DNA of 64,000 nucleotides. Source: Rhizophlyctis rosea. Taxonomy: Eukaryota; Chytridiomycota; Chytridiomycetes; Rhizophlyctidales; Rhizophlyctidaceae. The stretch spans positions 1 through 64,000 of the forward strand of contig JADGJC010000114.1 in the NCBI GenBank assembly GCA_027596075.1, written 5' to 3'. Below are positions 46,635-59,385 of the stretch, in pieces; the stretch's first letter is position 1; every line of letters begins with the position of its first letter. Below the pieces are notes generated by a model, which worked only from the letters and a program-made list of their open reading frames with translations, was not told the DNA's origin and made no database searches. Position numbers and translations under genes: made by a program.

Positions 46635-48783
46635 CTACTTCCCCTCAACATCAAACCCCAACCCCAACCCCTTCCCCTCCTCCTCCCCCAAATTTAAACT
46701 CAAAATCCTCTCCCGCTCCCTCTCCTTCATACTCTCCGTCATACTGCCCTCCCTCACCGCGACACCCTCCAACCCCGTAACACTATCAAACGTTCCCGTA
46801 CTGTCCCTCCAATCCGGTGTCGTCACGGAAGCTGAATCCATTGCTTGGTGGAGTGGTGAAGTGGGGTTGGGCGAGGAGGAGTTCACGATTACAGGTGTTG
46901 CTACTGCTGCTACGCGAGGTTGCGGGTTGGTGGGGATGGAGTGTTCGTCGTCAAAGGGGCCTGAGAAAGGGTCTGTTGGTGGGGCCACGGGTGCCCCGGC
47001 GGGGATAACGCGTGGGTTTCGAGAAAGGGTAGCATCTTGGTCTACTTCGAAGGAGAAACGTTTACGTCCAAGGACTTGATCACCGATATCTCCACTTTCC
47101 TGACCAGGAACAGGAACAACCGTCATATTACTCATCCCCCCACCACTCAAATACTTTTCGGGTACATTCGGTACAGGTTGTGTGCCCGCACCACCAAACT
47201 CAAACCCCTCGAAATCGACAACGGAGGAGACGCGTTTGTTGAATGTCAAGCTAGCACGTTCGGCTTCGACATCTCGGGCGGTTGGAGGGCTGCCTTCGAA
47301 GGGAGCGACGCAAACGAGGGGGAATGCGCCTTGTTTGCCGGTTTCGGGTTGGAGACCGAGAGCCCAGCCGTCGTCAAAGGCTTTGACGAGGAGGAGGGTT
47401 GCACCTGGGACGAGGGTTAGTTCGTCTTGGAGGGAGGGGTTGTAGGGGTGGATGATGCGCATGGGGACGGTTTGGGAGGGTGTGCGGGCTGGTGCGATGG
47501 GTTGTTGTGTCCCGTCTTGGGCTTGTTGCGCGGCGGCGGAGGACGCAACAGCCAATGCCCCAAGTGGAATATCCGACGTTCGTTCTTGTTGGGTGGACGG
47601 GTTCGTGACGCTCAAGTATGTGTTGGGAGTTTCGGAAGTAGTTCCATACCCGACACCAGCACCTTCCACCCCCCTCGAAACAGCCACAGCCCTCGACGAC
47701 AGATCCTCGTCCTTATCACTCCCACTCCCGTAATTCTGGTACCCGTAATCATTCCTGTACGGCGCATACGCCCCACCAAACGAGTCTTTATCCATTGTGC
47801 TTCTCCTCCGTCGACGTATGAGGAAGTACGCGGTCGCGATGGCCGCTAGGATGAGGATTGTTAGGACTACTCCTACTACGACGCCGGTTTTGTTGGAGCC
47901 GGAGGAGCCCTGGGAGTCGTTGGCGGCGTCGGCGGTTGGGTCTGTGGGTGAGGAGCTTGGAGCGTTGGTTGCGGCGCGGGTGGACGAGGAAGAGGAGGCG
48001 GCGAGGAGGGATGTGCAGCAGGCGTCGTTTTTGATATTTTTGCATTGGGTTATAGCGTTGCCTTGGTTGAGGAAACCTGTAATAGTTTGCGGCACATAAG
48101 ATATTTAACAAAAGAGAACTCTCACTTCTTCTTTTCCATGGGGCTATGTTGGGAAACATACCGCAGTTTGCCCCTTCGCCCACAGCACCGTTGACACAAG
48201 TTGCACCCGGCAAAGCTTGCAAGGCGTTTGCAAATGCCCCATTACAGTTGCCTCGGATCATTGTCAATCGAGCGGAGCGAGCGGTGTTTTGGGTTGCATT
48301 GGTTGTGGTTCCACAGTATGGGGAATTGAAGAAAGTCTCCAACGAGTCCGCCGCCATAGTGCATTTATCAGAACAAGGCGTGACGCTGGCCAACGTTTTA
48401 CCGGCCGGCGCTTTGCAAGTCGTCGCGTTGGTATGCGCTAGGGCGTCGTAAATAATGCTTGAGCACCAGTAGGTCATTTGGTATCGCAGTGTTTGCACTC
48501 CGACGGTGCTGGATGCGCTGCAGCCAAAGTAGGAACCTAAGGAATCTGACTGGCTCAATGTGGCACCCCATTGGTCCGTGACAAATGCGCTGAACTGTGC
48601 TTGATTTTGGTACGATTGGACTAGGTATCTAGCGACGGGCCAGCCCGCGAATGCTGGCCCACATGGAGTGTTCCCATCGATTGTGAAGCAGTCCGCGAAC
48701 TGCGCATCTGCAATCGGGGTCAGAGAGAGGAGCACAAGGGAGGATGCGAGGGCGGATGAGAGGATGTGTTTTAGTGAGGACAT
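46635..48783 (-). CDS. Single-pass membrane protein with cytoplasmic SH3 domain, copy 2
   Basis: Two exons, 48162-48783 and 46635-48076, give 687 aa. A signal peptide (residues 1-27, ending IADA) is followed by a Cys-rich ectodomain with the same pattern as copy 1: DGNTPCGPAF, LRYQMTYWCSSIIYDAL, CSDKCTMAADSLETFF, and, just after the intron, DACC. A Ser/Thr/Ala stalk leads to the membrane helix near 270-292 (VVVGVVLTILILAAIATAYF), then RRRRR. The cytoplasmic part has an SH3 domain at about 412-468 (HPYNPSLQDELTLVPGATL, DDGWALGLQ, GAFPLVCVAP) and then a long 200-residue Ser/Pro-rich tail, absent in copy 1. The first intron sits at the same place and phase as in copy 1, so the two arose by gene duplication. 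Likely a cell-surface sensor; ligand and partners are unknown. Confidence 0.87.
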
Positions 48784-51700
48784 GGTGGGCGGATGAGGAT
48801 GTGGTATCTGCCAGATGCTGGGGTTGAGTAAAAATGCCAAGCGAAGCCTAACAACTTGAGGAGGTAACACCTTCCACCTTACCTTTAGAAAAGTCTTTGG
48901 AAGTTCGCTTATTTAGTGCTGCAGGTGTCGGTTCTCGTTCTTGACCACGCCCAGCGTTGATCAAAGTCTGCTTGTCACAAAAGCGATACCCGGAGAACGT
49001 CCCTACGCTGCTTGCTGCTGCCAGTCTACCAGCGAGCGTAGAAGTGAAATGGAGGAAAGTGCAAACCTTCGGAGGAGAAGAACAAGCTTTCCTTCGTTGC
49101 TGCCTGGAGCTGCCTGTCCACCTGGGATGGGCTGCAAACACAAGTGTCACCTCCATTGCTCCCTCCTTGTATGCCTCCGTGAGTGGCCCCCTCTCCTTCC
49201 TTCCGCAAGTCGCACATTCACCATCAGCAGCTTGATCATCCCGCCACCCGTTCTCGGGTCCGGGTCCTCCCACATCCAAGCACTTTCCTTGGCCGATCCT
49301 GCAGATATTGTTGAGTGCCATTGGGTCAGTTGCACAGACGCCAACGTCCATGTGCCGCACGGCGTGAAAGGCCTTGAACACCATCAATTGTTTACATTCA
49401 TGTAAATAAACAAAGAGCATGGCTGTGCCTTCAGCTTGTAAGCCACATCTATTTGTGGAGGATTGCAAGTGTGGCTTGTTGGTAGACAGATACAACTTCA
49501 CAAATCACCATATGTGGGTAGATTGCGGCAGGCGCACCCTTTTTTGATGGAGGGCTTGCAGATAGCGTTTTTCAGCTGACAGGGTCCATCATCCAACGGT
49601 TTTGTGGTGCTTATGAAGCAGGCTGGTAGAGTCGGTGGCTATGCAGACGCGAAGGGAATTCACCCGCAGAATGAGACCAAAAGTCGTCTGGACTCTGGAA
49701 GGGATGAGTGGGATGTTTCTCATTTTCACTTTGCATACTCTGCCTCGCGCATGCCGTCCTTGGAGACTTGAGAGTTGTTGATGAACCTTGTTTACATTGC
49801 ATGATTGGTTGATACTCAGACCTGTCATGGGTGGAAGCGTGAAGGGTCCTTGAACGGGAAGAAGAACCACCTTTGATTCCACCAATGTGATCATATGTTA
49901 GGGAAACGCGTTCCAAGTGCCGTCCAACTCTCGGGGCCATGTATTAGTTATGACTGACGCAGCAATTGGATGTGAGCTTCACCCATGACCACTGCTGCGT
50001 GAAGTCTAGCGTCACTTGCACGAGTCCTCCATCACCGAAGATTGCTTTCTTTTTGCCACGAGAGTCAAGTCGCTGCCATGCCCCAGGAAGACAAGGGTTT
50101 GGTCTTTTCCTTCAAATTTCAGATCAGTTTACTAGATATGGGGTCACCATTTCACCATGCCGGTGCTGGTCCATGCTCTGAAGTGTTTATTTTTGCGGCG
50201 CAGGAGGTCAAATGGTTTCGGTGACACTACCCAAGACCTTCGGGATGAAGTGGATGCATGCAAATTGAAATTGGTACTATACACAAAAGGAAACAAATTC
50301 TGCGGCAGGGACTTCAGGAATGCCTTTCAATGCTCATGAATGCATATGAAGTGTCATCAATCTCCTTTCTTGGATACCATTCATATAGGTTACACGATTA
50401 ATCTTCATAAAGCTATTTTCGTTGGTCCCGACCAGTGCCAAAAGGGATGAACAGAGGCTGAGGATGAAACAAATGAATAATGACATTGAACACGAACACA
50501 ATCTCACTCATAAGGTACATCTCAGTTTGAGCGAGGCTAAAAACGTTCGTTCGCATCTGCGGTTCAATCGACTGAGGAGAGAAAATCATACTGCATCAAT
50601 ACGTCCATTCCTTGTCAAAGGGCAAGAACAGAGTCCTGTTGCGGTCCGCATTGTTCAACCATCGTTCCCACTTCATCGAACACAAATGCCTGGCCAATCA
50701 TTCTGGCTCATACCCAGACCCCTGGTCAACCATGGGCGAAGATTGGGTGTATCTCATGAAACGAAAGGGCAGGACCAATGTGAGTCAAAGCGAGGACGAT
50801 CAGGCCAAAGGGGTCGACGGCAAACACATTTGGGGGGAGATTTCTTAGTACATACAATGTAAAACTGTAATTTACACTGTAATGCGCATCGCCTAGTTCC
50901 GCTGATGCCATCCCTGGTTGTGAGAGTATTTCTGATGGCGGCACGAGTATCTAACTTGCTCTGAGGTGCCCATAATCCATAATGTTCTCGTAAATGCGCA
51001 AATTCATGTGGTGCATCTCAACCGAGTGGTACCAAGCCGCTCGTTGGGTGTACTCGTCCTATTCCGTCACCTTGGCTTCACGTTTTTGGTGGAACCAGTC
51101 TCATGTGACAATGATACTGCAATGCCATAATTTTGACGAGTCGCACGTCCTGCATTGAGTGAACCGTATGAGCGGACCGACAATTGTAACTATTTGACGC
51201 AGTAGTGCAGACCGGAGCCTAAGTGATGTCAGTAACGGATTGGGTTGGCATTCAAAAAGTGACGAAAAAGGAGATCGGGGAATTTTGATGAAGTAGCAAT
51301 GTCTACTTATGTAGACAACTGCTGCACAGGTGCAAATAAGGACTTGGACACCTTTTCCTTGTAGTAATTCTGAATATTCACTGAATAAGCGAATATCATC
51401 TGACTCGGAGCCCAAATCCGAATGGCTCCCAGACCTCATTGCCTTGCTTAACTTGGTACGATTGAAGACCGCATTGAAGACGCTCGTGTGCCTTTTTCTC
51501 AATCCGGGCAGTTGCGTATTGAATGACAGGAATGCGACCCCACCAGCATCAACTGTGTGAGTCGCAGAAAATCAAGGCAGATAGTATATATTAGTGTTCG
51601 ATGTTTATATCCCTTTTGCTCCTGCCAGTGTCAAAACAACGCAACAAAAAGAATTACCCACCCAGTCAACCCATAGTCCTAGTGTCATCTCGCGCGGAGC

Positions 51701-53818
51701 CATTACGATGGCGTAAGGAAATCTGCTCGCTGATGAAGAGCTGATTGGGATTCTTGTTCAAACTCATTCGGATAGGTTCTAGCTACTCTAGCTGACCTGA
51801 CTCACGCTATTTGAGCACTTTCGTTCCTCACTCAATTAGAAGTCTTGAGCAGGGTAGACATCAGACCGAAAGCTAGGAAAAAAATTGGAAGGAAGCAGTG
51901 TGCGATTGTTAGCGAGGCACGGTTAGCCCGCGGCATTCATTACATATTGAAGCACTAGCAGCTTGCTGCATGGTACAGACAGCACCACAGATGATGTCGT
52001 CCAAGTTGTTAGACTGTTGCCGCTGAATGAGGAAACGCTTTCAATCCTTCACTCATGCCAATGGTCAAGATCATAACATTGCCTCTATCTCACAGGAGGC
52101 ACTAAACTCTTCTTTTGATTGAGGGACTCTGATTGGGTACATCTTCATGTTGGGGTCGTCAATGAGGAAGTTGAGGAGAAACGATCCTGTCTGGTCGTTC
52201 CCTTCCATTTTGGCGATATCCCAAGTCGAAAGTGACAAATCTGCCGAGTCCAGTTTTGTCTTTTGCAGTACGCATTATCCATCACATGCCGCCGACTAGA
52301 CGGAGACCTAGAAAATGAAGATGGTACTGTGCCCATATCCATTGGATTGATGGATCATTGTTACCAGATGGGGACGAAGTTATACGAAGTTTGCAACTAT
52401 CAGAGTTCATCAGAGTGGATGTAGTCAATGATTGTCCTTGAGTTCGTGTGCTTGTCTCTCTATAACACCGCAAGTCCATAAAAGTGCACATGCCGGGTTT
52501 GCTCCTCATGTGGTAGGTTAGGATTACCATATTAGCAAGTAAGATGCTTGGTACGAATTCATTCAAAGTTTCCCAGTTTGCCATACCACACAGATCGCGT
52601 AAATGACTTCTTCTCCCTCGTGAAATCGAGAAAGGAAAGTAGATATAGGGAAGCTTAGTAATCAATCAATAGGGTTTACATTGCCCAAACTCTGACCACT
52701 CTGCTCAATTCTCTGTTGGAACGTGGTTGTTGAACAGCTTGAAAAGGAGCGGCGCTCATTTGTTAACCTGCGGTCGTAAATGACATTGGGGCTTCATTTT
52801 GCCCACATGCCTATCGTCTTCTTACAGATGACGGGCGCAGATCAGATCGGGCGTCCTGCTGTTTCGTTCTTTTGGGGGGCTCTATTCTCGTGACCCACAC
52901 TCAGCCTCGCAAATTGTGCCACAAGTTCATGACGCTTCTGCCGTCCAGAACCGTACTGACTGATCTCTTTTGTATATGCGCCCGTTCCTGATAGCGGCAA
53001 TCATTCACCTTGTTGGAAAGGTGTGAGCACAAACAGAAGACTAGCGCTGAAGTAAATTCATTTCATCAATGGCATATCAACTTTTGATAGCGATAAGCAG
53101 GATGGTAGCAGTCATCTGGATGGAGAAAAAATAAGGCCCAATGATCGCTTACTCGCTTGATGTGGAACTTCCTTGACCAACACTGCATACTGCGGACATG
53201 ACATCGGTCAACATATATGCAGCATACAATAGGTACCTCATATTGAATACATGGCCTCTGTGCTTGCGGTTTTTTTTTTTCGTATGAGCAAGGAGAAGGA
53301 GCGAAGAGGGGTCTGTTCACCGCTTACGTCAGCATATACAAATTCTGGGCCAAAAACGTGTGAGACAAAAATTTTGGTTGACGCGCTTTTCAAGTTGAAG
53401 CACGCGATTTTGTCCCACCTTGACTGCTCACCCATCTACACATCTCTCGTACCATTCTAATATTCCATTTGGGTTAAATCCCTCAACCACCGGATCCATG
53501 GCACGTTCGTATGGGATGGGAAAGTTTCCCAAGGGCGATATATCGAAAGAAACTATGTCGATGATACCATGTCCGTGGGATGCGTACCAGAAGCTGGGAT
53601 TCGCTCATTTGAAATCCGGAGGACACAAAGCTTCACCAAAAAACTTATACAATCTCCGATCAAGTCCTTCCGCGCTCTCTGCTGCTCTTGTGCACCTCTT
53701 TGATTTTCAGGGTTCTGCTCGTCCGTTTTCCTTGGAGTGTTGTTGAGGGTCGATCTCATACCGTTGACAACCATACTTTGCACCCCAAAATCCTCTCGCT
53801 AATCCACTCAGCATATGA
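48784..53818. other. Gene-free block of about 5 kb
   Basis: The parts nearest the flanking genes should hold the promoters of SH3 copy 2 (-) and the ABC transporter (+). In between I see no gene. The longest frame (48848-49501, minus) lacks any motif. A perfect 7-bp inverted repeat lies at 49391-49406. Confidence 0.45.
49391..49406. promoter_or_regulatory. Inverted repeat with forkhead-like cores
   Basis: TTTACAT and ATGTAAA are separated by 2 bases; the left arm is within TGTTTAC and the right within GTAAATAAACA, both close to the forkhead core GTAAACA. It lies 600 bases upstream of SH3 copy 2. A regulatory role is only a guess. Confidence 0.2.
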
Positions 53819-56800
53819 ATGGCAATGCCGGCGATTAAACAACATGCCGACATCAAAGTCATTGACCACGAACCTCACATCGTAACCATCGACACAAAAC
53901 CCTCCTACGCCGACCTCCATGACACCCCGCAAACAGCCGGCCCCTCCCCAGAACGAGGTCGCTCCATCATCTCATGGGTCACCTACGGATGGATGAACCC
54001 CCTCTTCCGCACGGGTCACTGTCGTCCATTGGAAGAATCCGATTTGTGGGAGTTACAAGATAAGCATAAGAGCGAGGCTGTTGCGGATGGGATCAAGGTG
54101 CATTGGGAGCGGATCCGGCGGGAGGGGTTGGAGAAGTTACATGTGGAGTTGGGTGGGAATCCGGATGCGGATGTGTCGCTTTCGTTGCCCCCCGGGGTGG
54201 CTAGGAAGTTGCTGTTGAAGACTATTTGGGCTGCGACGGGGAGGCAGTTTGTTATTGGAGCCGTCTATAGGTATGTTAGGTGGGAAGATCATACACATTC
54301 AGTGAGTGGCGTACAAGGGTCTTAAACAATTTTTTTGCTCCGGAAAGAATCACAGCAGATGCACTCGTCCTTGCAACCCCAATGCTTCTGCAAACCCTTG
54401 TCGCATGGATCAAAACTGCTGATCAAGAAGGCGCACGACCCTTGTGGTATGGGATTGTGTTGGCCATTGTGCTATTCTTAGTGCAGGTCATAACGACCAT
54501 TCTGAACAACCGCTACTCGGAAATCATGATGAAGTTGGGGTACTTCGTATGTATCATTGCACACACTCATGTGGCATTGATCATTTTTTCTCGCGTTTTA
54601 TGCGGCTTGACATTGTTCTTTCCCTTTGCTTCAGCTGAGAACATCCCTCATCCAATTGTTGTATGAAAAGACGTTTGTGTTGTCGGGCTTGGCTAGGCAG
54701 CAGTACACTGCGGGCAAGATCGTTAACATCATGGCGACAGGTTCGTGTTTGATGCACGCGGTCAATGATTGTTCTCCGTTGGGCCAATATACCTTTTTTT
54801 CCGAAGCGCATGCTGATGAATACCGGCTATTTCATAGATACGAACCGTATGGACAGAACCTGTCAAGGCTTGCATTCATCATGGTCGACACCATTGCAGG
54901 TAAGAAAAGGAAATATCCGACCCGGTATGCAGATTGAACTGAACATATATCCTTGTGCAGATCATTGTAGCGGCTGCCCTACTCATTTGGGTCTTAGGGC
55001 CAGCGGGTACGCAACTTGCACAGAAGCCATGCGTTTCCTTCTCAAGTGAATCTAACATCCCATTCCCTGCAATGCACAGCTCTAGTAGGCTTCTTCTGCT
55101 TCGCCGGCTTCCTCCCCATCCAACTTCTCTTCACCCGCCACCTCGCCAACCTCCGCCGCTCCTCAAACCCCTACGCCGACCAACGCATCCGCATGACACA
55201 AGAATCCATTCAAGGCATCCGCGCCATCAAAGCATATGCTTGGGAAACCAATTTCCTCCGCGTGCTTAACGGTTTGCGCAACAAAGAGCTGAAATATATT
55301 AGCCATGCGAGTATGACGAGAGGAGCGACGTGGGCGTTAACGCAGTTGGTTCCGACTTTTGCTATGATTTTGACGTTTGTGACGTACTTCAAGTTGGGGC
55401 ATGAGATGGATCCTGTTGTTATTATTCCGAGTTTGGCGTTGTTTTATGCGTTGAGGGTTCCGATGATTATTATGCCTCAGTTGTTGGATGAGGTATGTGC
55501 GTCGTGTATTTTGAGAGCTACGTTGCACGGCACACAAAATGCCATTGAGAAGGGTGGAAAAATGCGATGATGCCTCATAAGTCCAGTTCTCACCCTTTTC
55601 CTTCACAGATGACAGACGCCTGGATCGGCGCAGACCGCATCGGATCTTTCCTCCTCGCCCCAGAACTCCAAACCACCACCAAACTCCTCCCACAACCACC
55701 AACCACCGCACCCTCAACACCAACTCCAACACCCCAACCCGCCATCGAAATCATCGACGCAACCTTCACCTGGGAATCCGCTATAGAACCTCCAACCAGC
55801 GACAAAAAATCCCCACCAAAATCCACACCGAAACAAACAACTCAACCCTTCACCCTCCCCTCCCTCACCGCCTCCATCCCCGCAAACACCCTAACAGCAA
55901 TCATAGGCCCAATAGGCTCCGGCAAATCCTCCCTCCTCCACGCCCTTACAAATGAAATGCGTCTCCTCCCCTCCTCCTCCCCCTCCCACCAACCAAAAAT
56001 AAACACCTCAACCCTCTCCTACGTCTCACAAACTCCGTGGATTCAGAACGCCACTCTGAAGGAGAATATACTTTTCGGGCAGCCGCTGGACGAGAAGTTG
56101 TATAGGCGGGTTGTGGAGACTTGTGCGCTTGAACGGGATTTAGAGCTTCTGCCGGCGGGGGATGAGACGGAGATTGGTGAAAAGGGGGTTAATTTGAGTG
56201 GGGGGCAGAAGCAGAGGGTTTGTTTGGCGAGGGCGGTTTATTGGATGGGGAGTCAGGGTCGTGGTGAAGGGGGAGTGATATTGTTAGATGACCCACTTAG
56301 TGCGGTGGATGCGCATGTTGGGAGGTATCTTTTTGAGAAATGTATTTTGGGAACGTTGAGGAACACTACGCGGGTACTTGTGACGCATCAGTTGCATTTT
56401 TTGCCGCATGTTGATTATGTTCTCGTCATGGACGAAGGGAAGATCGTCGAACGGGGGACATTTGAGGAACTTATGGAGCGGGGAACGGCACTTCCGGCTT
56501 TGATGAAGGAGTTTGCAGGGACGGATAAGAAGGATGGGAAGGGTGGTGAGGATGGGGGAGATGCGGAGGGTGATGATACGGTTGATGCGGAGGAGGGTGA
56601 TGTTGGGGAGATTGAGAAAGAGACGGAGAAGGAGGAGGAAGGAGAAAAAGGGAAATTGGTCGTGGTGGAAGATCGTGACACTGGGGCCGTCAAAACGGCT
56701 TACTATGGACTATACGCTAAGTTCTGCGGCGGCATACCCTGGGTCACTATGATCATTTTCTTTGTCTGCTTCACGCAAATGACGCGTGTATTAACCGACA

Positions 56801-58810
56801 ACTGGTACGTCCAAGCCCCCTCCCCTTCACCCACCTCCCCTCACTCACAACACATCCCCACAGGCTATCCTGGTGGACCTCCCACCACTTTGCCATCTCC
56901 GGCTCGCAATGGATCGGGATCTACTTCGGCATCGGCCTCACGTCCGGTGCATCGATCATCACGCAGGCGATTTTGATTGCGGTTGCGGGGACGAGGGCGG
57001 GGAAGAGGATTCATGAGGAGGCCTTAAAGAGTATTTTTAGGGCTCCGTTGAGGTTTTTTGATACAAATCCGGTTGGGAGGATTATTAATCGGTGGGTGTT
57101 GTATATGTCATGAAATATGAAGCGATTACTGACCAATTAGATTTCCTTTCGGTCAATAGGTTCAGCAGAGATGTGGATACATTAGACACGAGTCTGAAGG
57201 AATCGTATCGCGTGGGGTTGTTTGCGTTCGCCATGACTAGTAAGTGACTTCAAACCGGGGAACCCTTTCCTCTCACAACTCAACAGGAAAACATCTGACC
57301 CACCCCACCCCAATCCCAGTCGCAAACCTAATCTACATCGGCACCATCTTCCCCTACTTCCTCCTCTTCGTCATCCCCTCCCTAGCCCTCTACCACCTCC
57401 TCCAATCCTACTACCGCGCCACATCCCGCGAACTCCGCCGCCTAGACTCCATAGCCCGTTCCCCACTCGTAGCCCACTACGCCGAAACTATCTCCGGTCT
57501 GCCCACACTCCGCGCCTACGGTCCCACCGCCCTCTCCCGCGCAAGCCACCGCACGCGAGAACTCCTCGACGACAATAATAGAGCTTATTACCTCTACATC
57601 CAGGCGCAGAGGTGGTTGAGTATTAGGTTGGAAACGTTGAGTTCAGTGTTAATCCTTGTTGCGTCTATGTTTGCGGTGGTGGCGCACAAGAGTGTGGGCG
57701 CGGGGACGGCGGGGTTGGTGTTGACGTATGCGTTGCAGATTACGTTGAGTTTTAATAGTTGTACGAGGCAGATTGCTGATACGGAGATGAATATGAATGC
57801 GGCGGAGAGGATGGTGCATTATGTTTATGGGATTGAGGCGGAGAAGGTGGGTGGGGCGGAAGTTGATGAGGCGTGGCCGAGGAGGGGGACGGTGGAAGTT
57901 TCTGGACTTGTGTTGAAGTATAGGAAGGATTTGCCGCCGGTGTTGAGGGGGATCGGGTTTTCAATTGAGGCTGGGTGGAGGGTTGGGATTGTTGGGAGGA
58001 CTGGAGCGGGGAAGAGTAGTATTATTCAGGCACTTTTGAGGTTGGTGGAGCCGGAGGAGGGGAGTAAGGTTGTTATGGATGGGGTGGATATTTTGGGGGT
58101 TCCGTTGGATGTGTTGAGGAGTCGGATTGCGATTATCCCGCAGGATCCGGTGTTGTTTTCGGGGACTGTAAGGTTTAATTTGGATCCGTTTGCACAAGCT
58201 GAGGGTGAGTGGTTCGATAATCACTTAATTTCGACGGCCTGAATACTTATCTTTGAACCCCTCCAAAAGATGCGGAGTTGTGGGATGTGCTTGAACGTGC
58301 CAACATTAAGGACGTGGTGTCCAGCTCTCCCCAAGGTCTTGATGCAATCGTTGCTGAGAACGGAGACAACTGGTCCACAGGTGAAGAGCATCAGCCTCAA
58401 CTGATCATCAGACAGTTCCAACGCATTAACCATCGAATCTTTTCCTCACAGGTCAACGCCAACTCCTCTGCCTAGCCCGGGCCCTCCTCAAAAAATCCAA
58501 AATCATCATTCTCGACGAAGCAACCGCCTCCGTCGATTTCGCCACCGATGCATACATCCAAGAAATCATACGTTCAGACCCCACGTTTGCTGATGCCACG
58601 GTCTTGACTATTGCGCACCGTCTCAACACTGTTGCTGATTACGACCGGGTGATGGTGCTCAGTGCTGGAGAGGTCGTGGAATTCGACGCGCCTGGAAAGT
58701 TGCTCGAAACGGGAAAGGAAAGCGTGTTTTGGGGGATGGTGCAAGAGACGGGGAAGAAGAATGCTGGTATTATTGAGGAATTGGCTAGGAGAGGACGGGT
58801 CTCATCGTAA
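53819..58810 (+). CDS. ABCC/MRP-type ABC transporter
   Basis: Twelve exons (53819-54270, 54348-54546, 54635-54740, 54838-54899, 54961-55006, 55080-55492, 55609-56804, 56864-57091, 57160-57239, 57320-58204, 58270-58380, 58452-58810) give 1378 aa with all phases matching: a short MRP (ABCC4-like, no TMD0). It should export organic anions or conjugates with ATP. The N-terminus has the MRP hallmark [18 protein letters not shown]1 includes NIMATDTNRMD and [19 protein letters not shown]1 has [19 protein letters not shown] and [11 protein letters not shown] (Asp in place of the catalytic Glu, normal for MRPs). TMD2 follows an acidic linker. NBD2 has [10 protein letters not shown]-loop PQDPVLFSG, a signature changed to [21 protein letters not shown] and IAHRLN. 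The acceptor of exon 2 (CGGAAAG) is weak, chosen by frame. The start could also be 53825. Confidence 0.92.
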
Positions 58811-59385
58811 TTGATATCATGGTACTACATGTAGATAGCAATTGTATCTTGCAGATAATCATAATCATGCTTTATTTCAATTTTTTCACGCAGATTTGCC
58901 CCATTGCAGAGCCTTCACGTTACGCAGGCTACTTGGATCCCACTGATTAGTATCAATAGGAGCGATTTTTTCAACATGATTTAAGTGCTCCAATGCATCA
59001 ACTAATGGTCAGTAATCCTGCAGCCCACAGGATATCGTTGCATTCTCTGTATGCTAGTGTCGTATCCACCTCATTTCGCCTGTGCCACACCGCCGCATAG
59101 GACCCTCGCGAACGCGGCTGACCTTGTGGAAGGTCGCACGCAGCTGTCAAAATGGTCCCCTGAAGGCCTGTGTGTGTACAACCTTCTACGACAGCTTGCT
59201 GACAAGGTATGGACAACCTGAAGCTGATGGAGAACGCAGCATCCACCGAGACCGTAAGAATTCGACAGAGACAAATGGGCAGCTTTTCCTATAAAATCAC
59301 CACACCTTCAATGTCGGCAGGCCAACCAAGGCATCCAGAATTGAGAGTGCAAAATCACGCCTGAAGACTCATCACATAATACGAT
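58811..59385. other. Spacer between ABC transporter and dynamin genes
   Basis: The spacer holds the 3' flank of the transporter and the promoter of the dynamin-like gene, both on (+). No coding sequence was recognised. Confidence 0.5.

Noticed and set aside
48848..49501. 217-codon minus-strand frame just upstream of SH3 copy 2
   Set aside because: No motif or signal; it lies where the promoter of the SH3 gene should be, and frames on the opposite strand are equally long.
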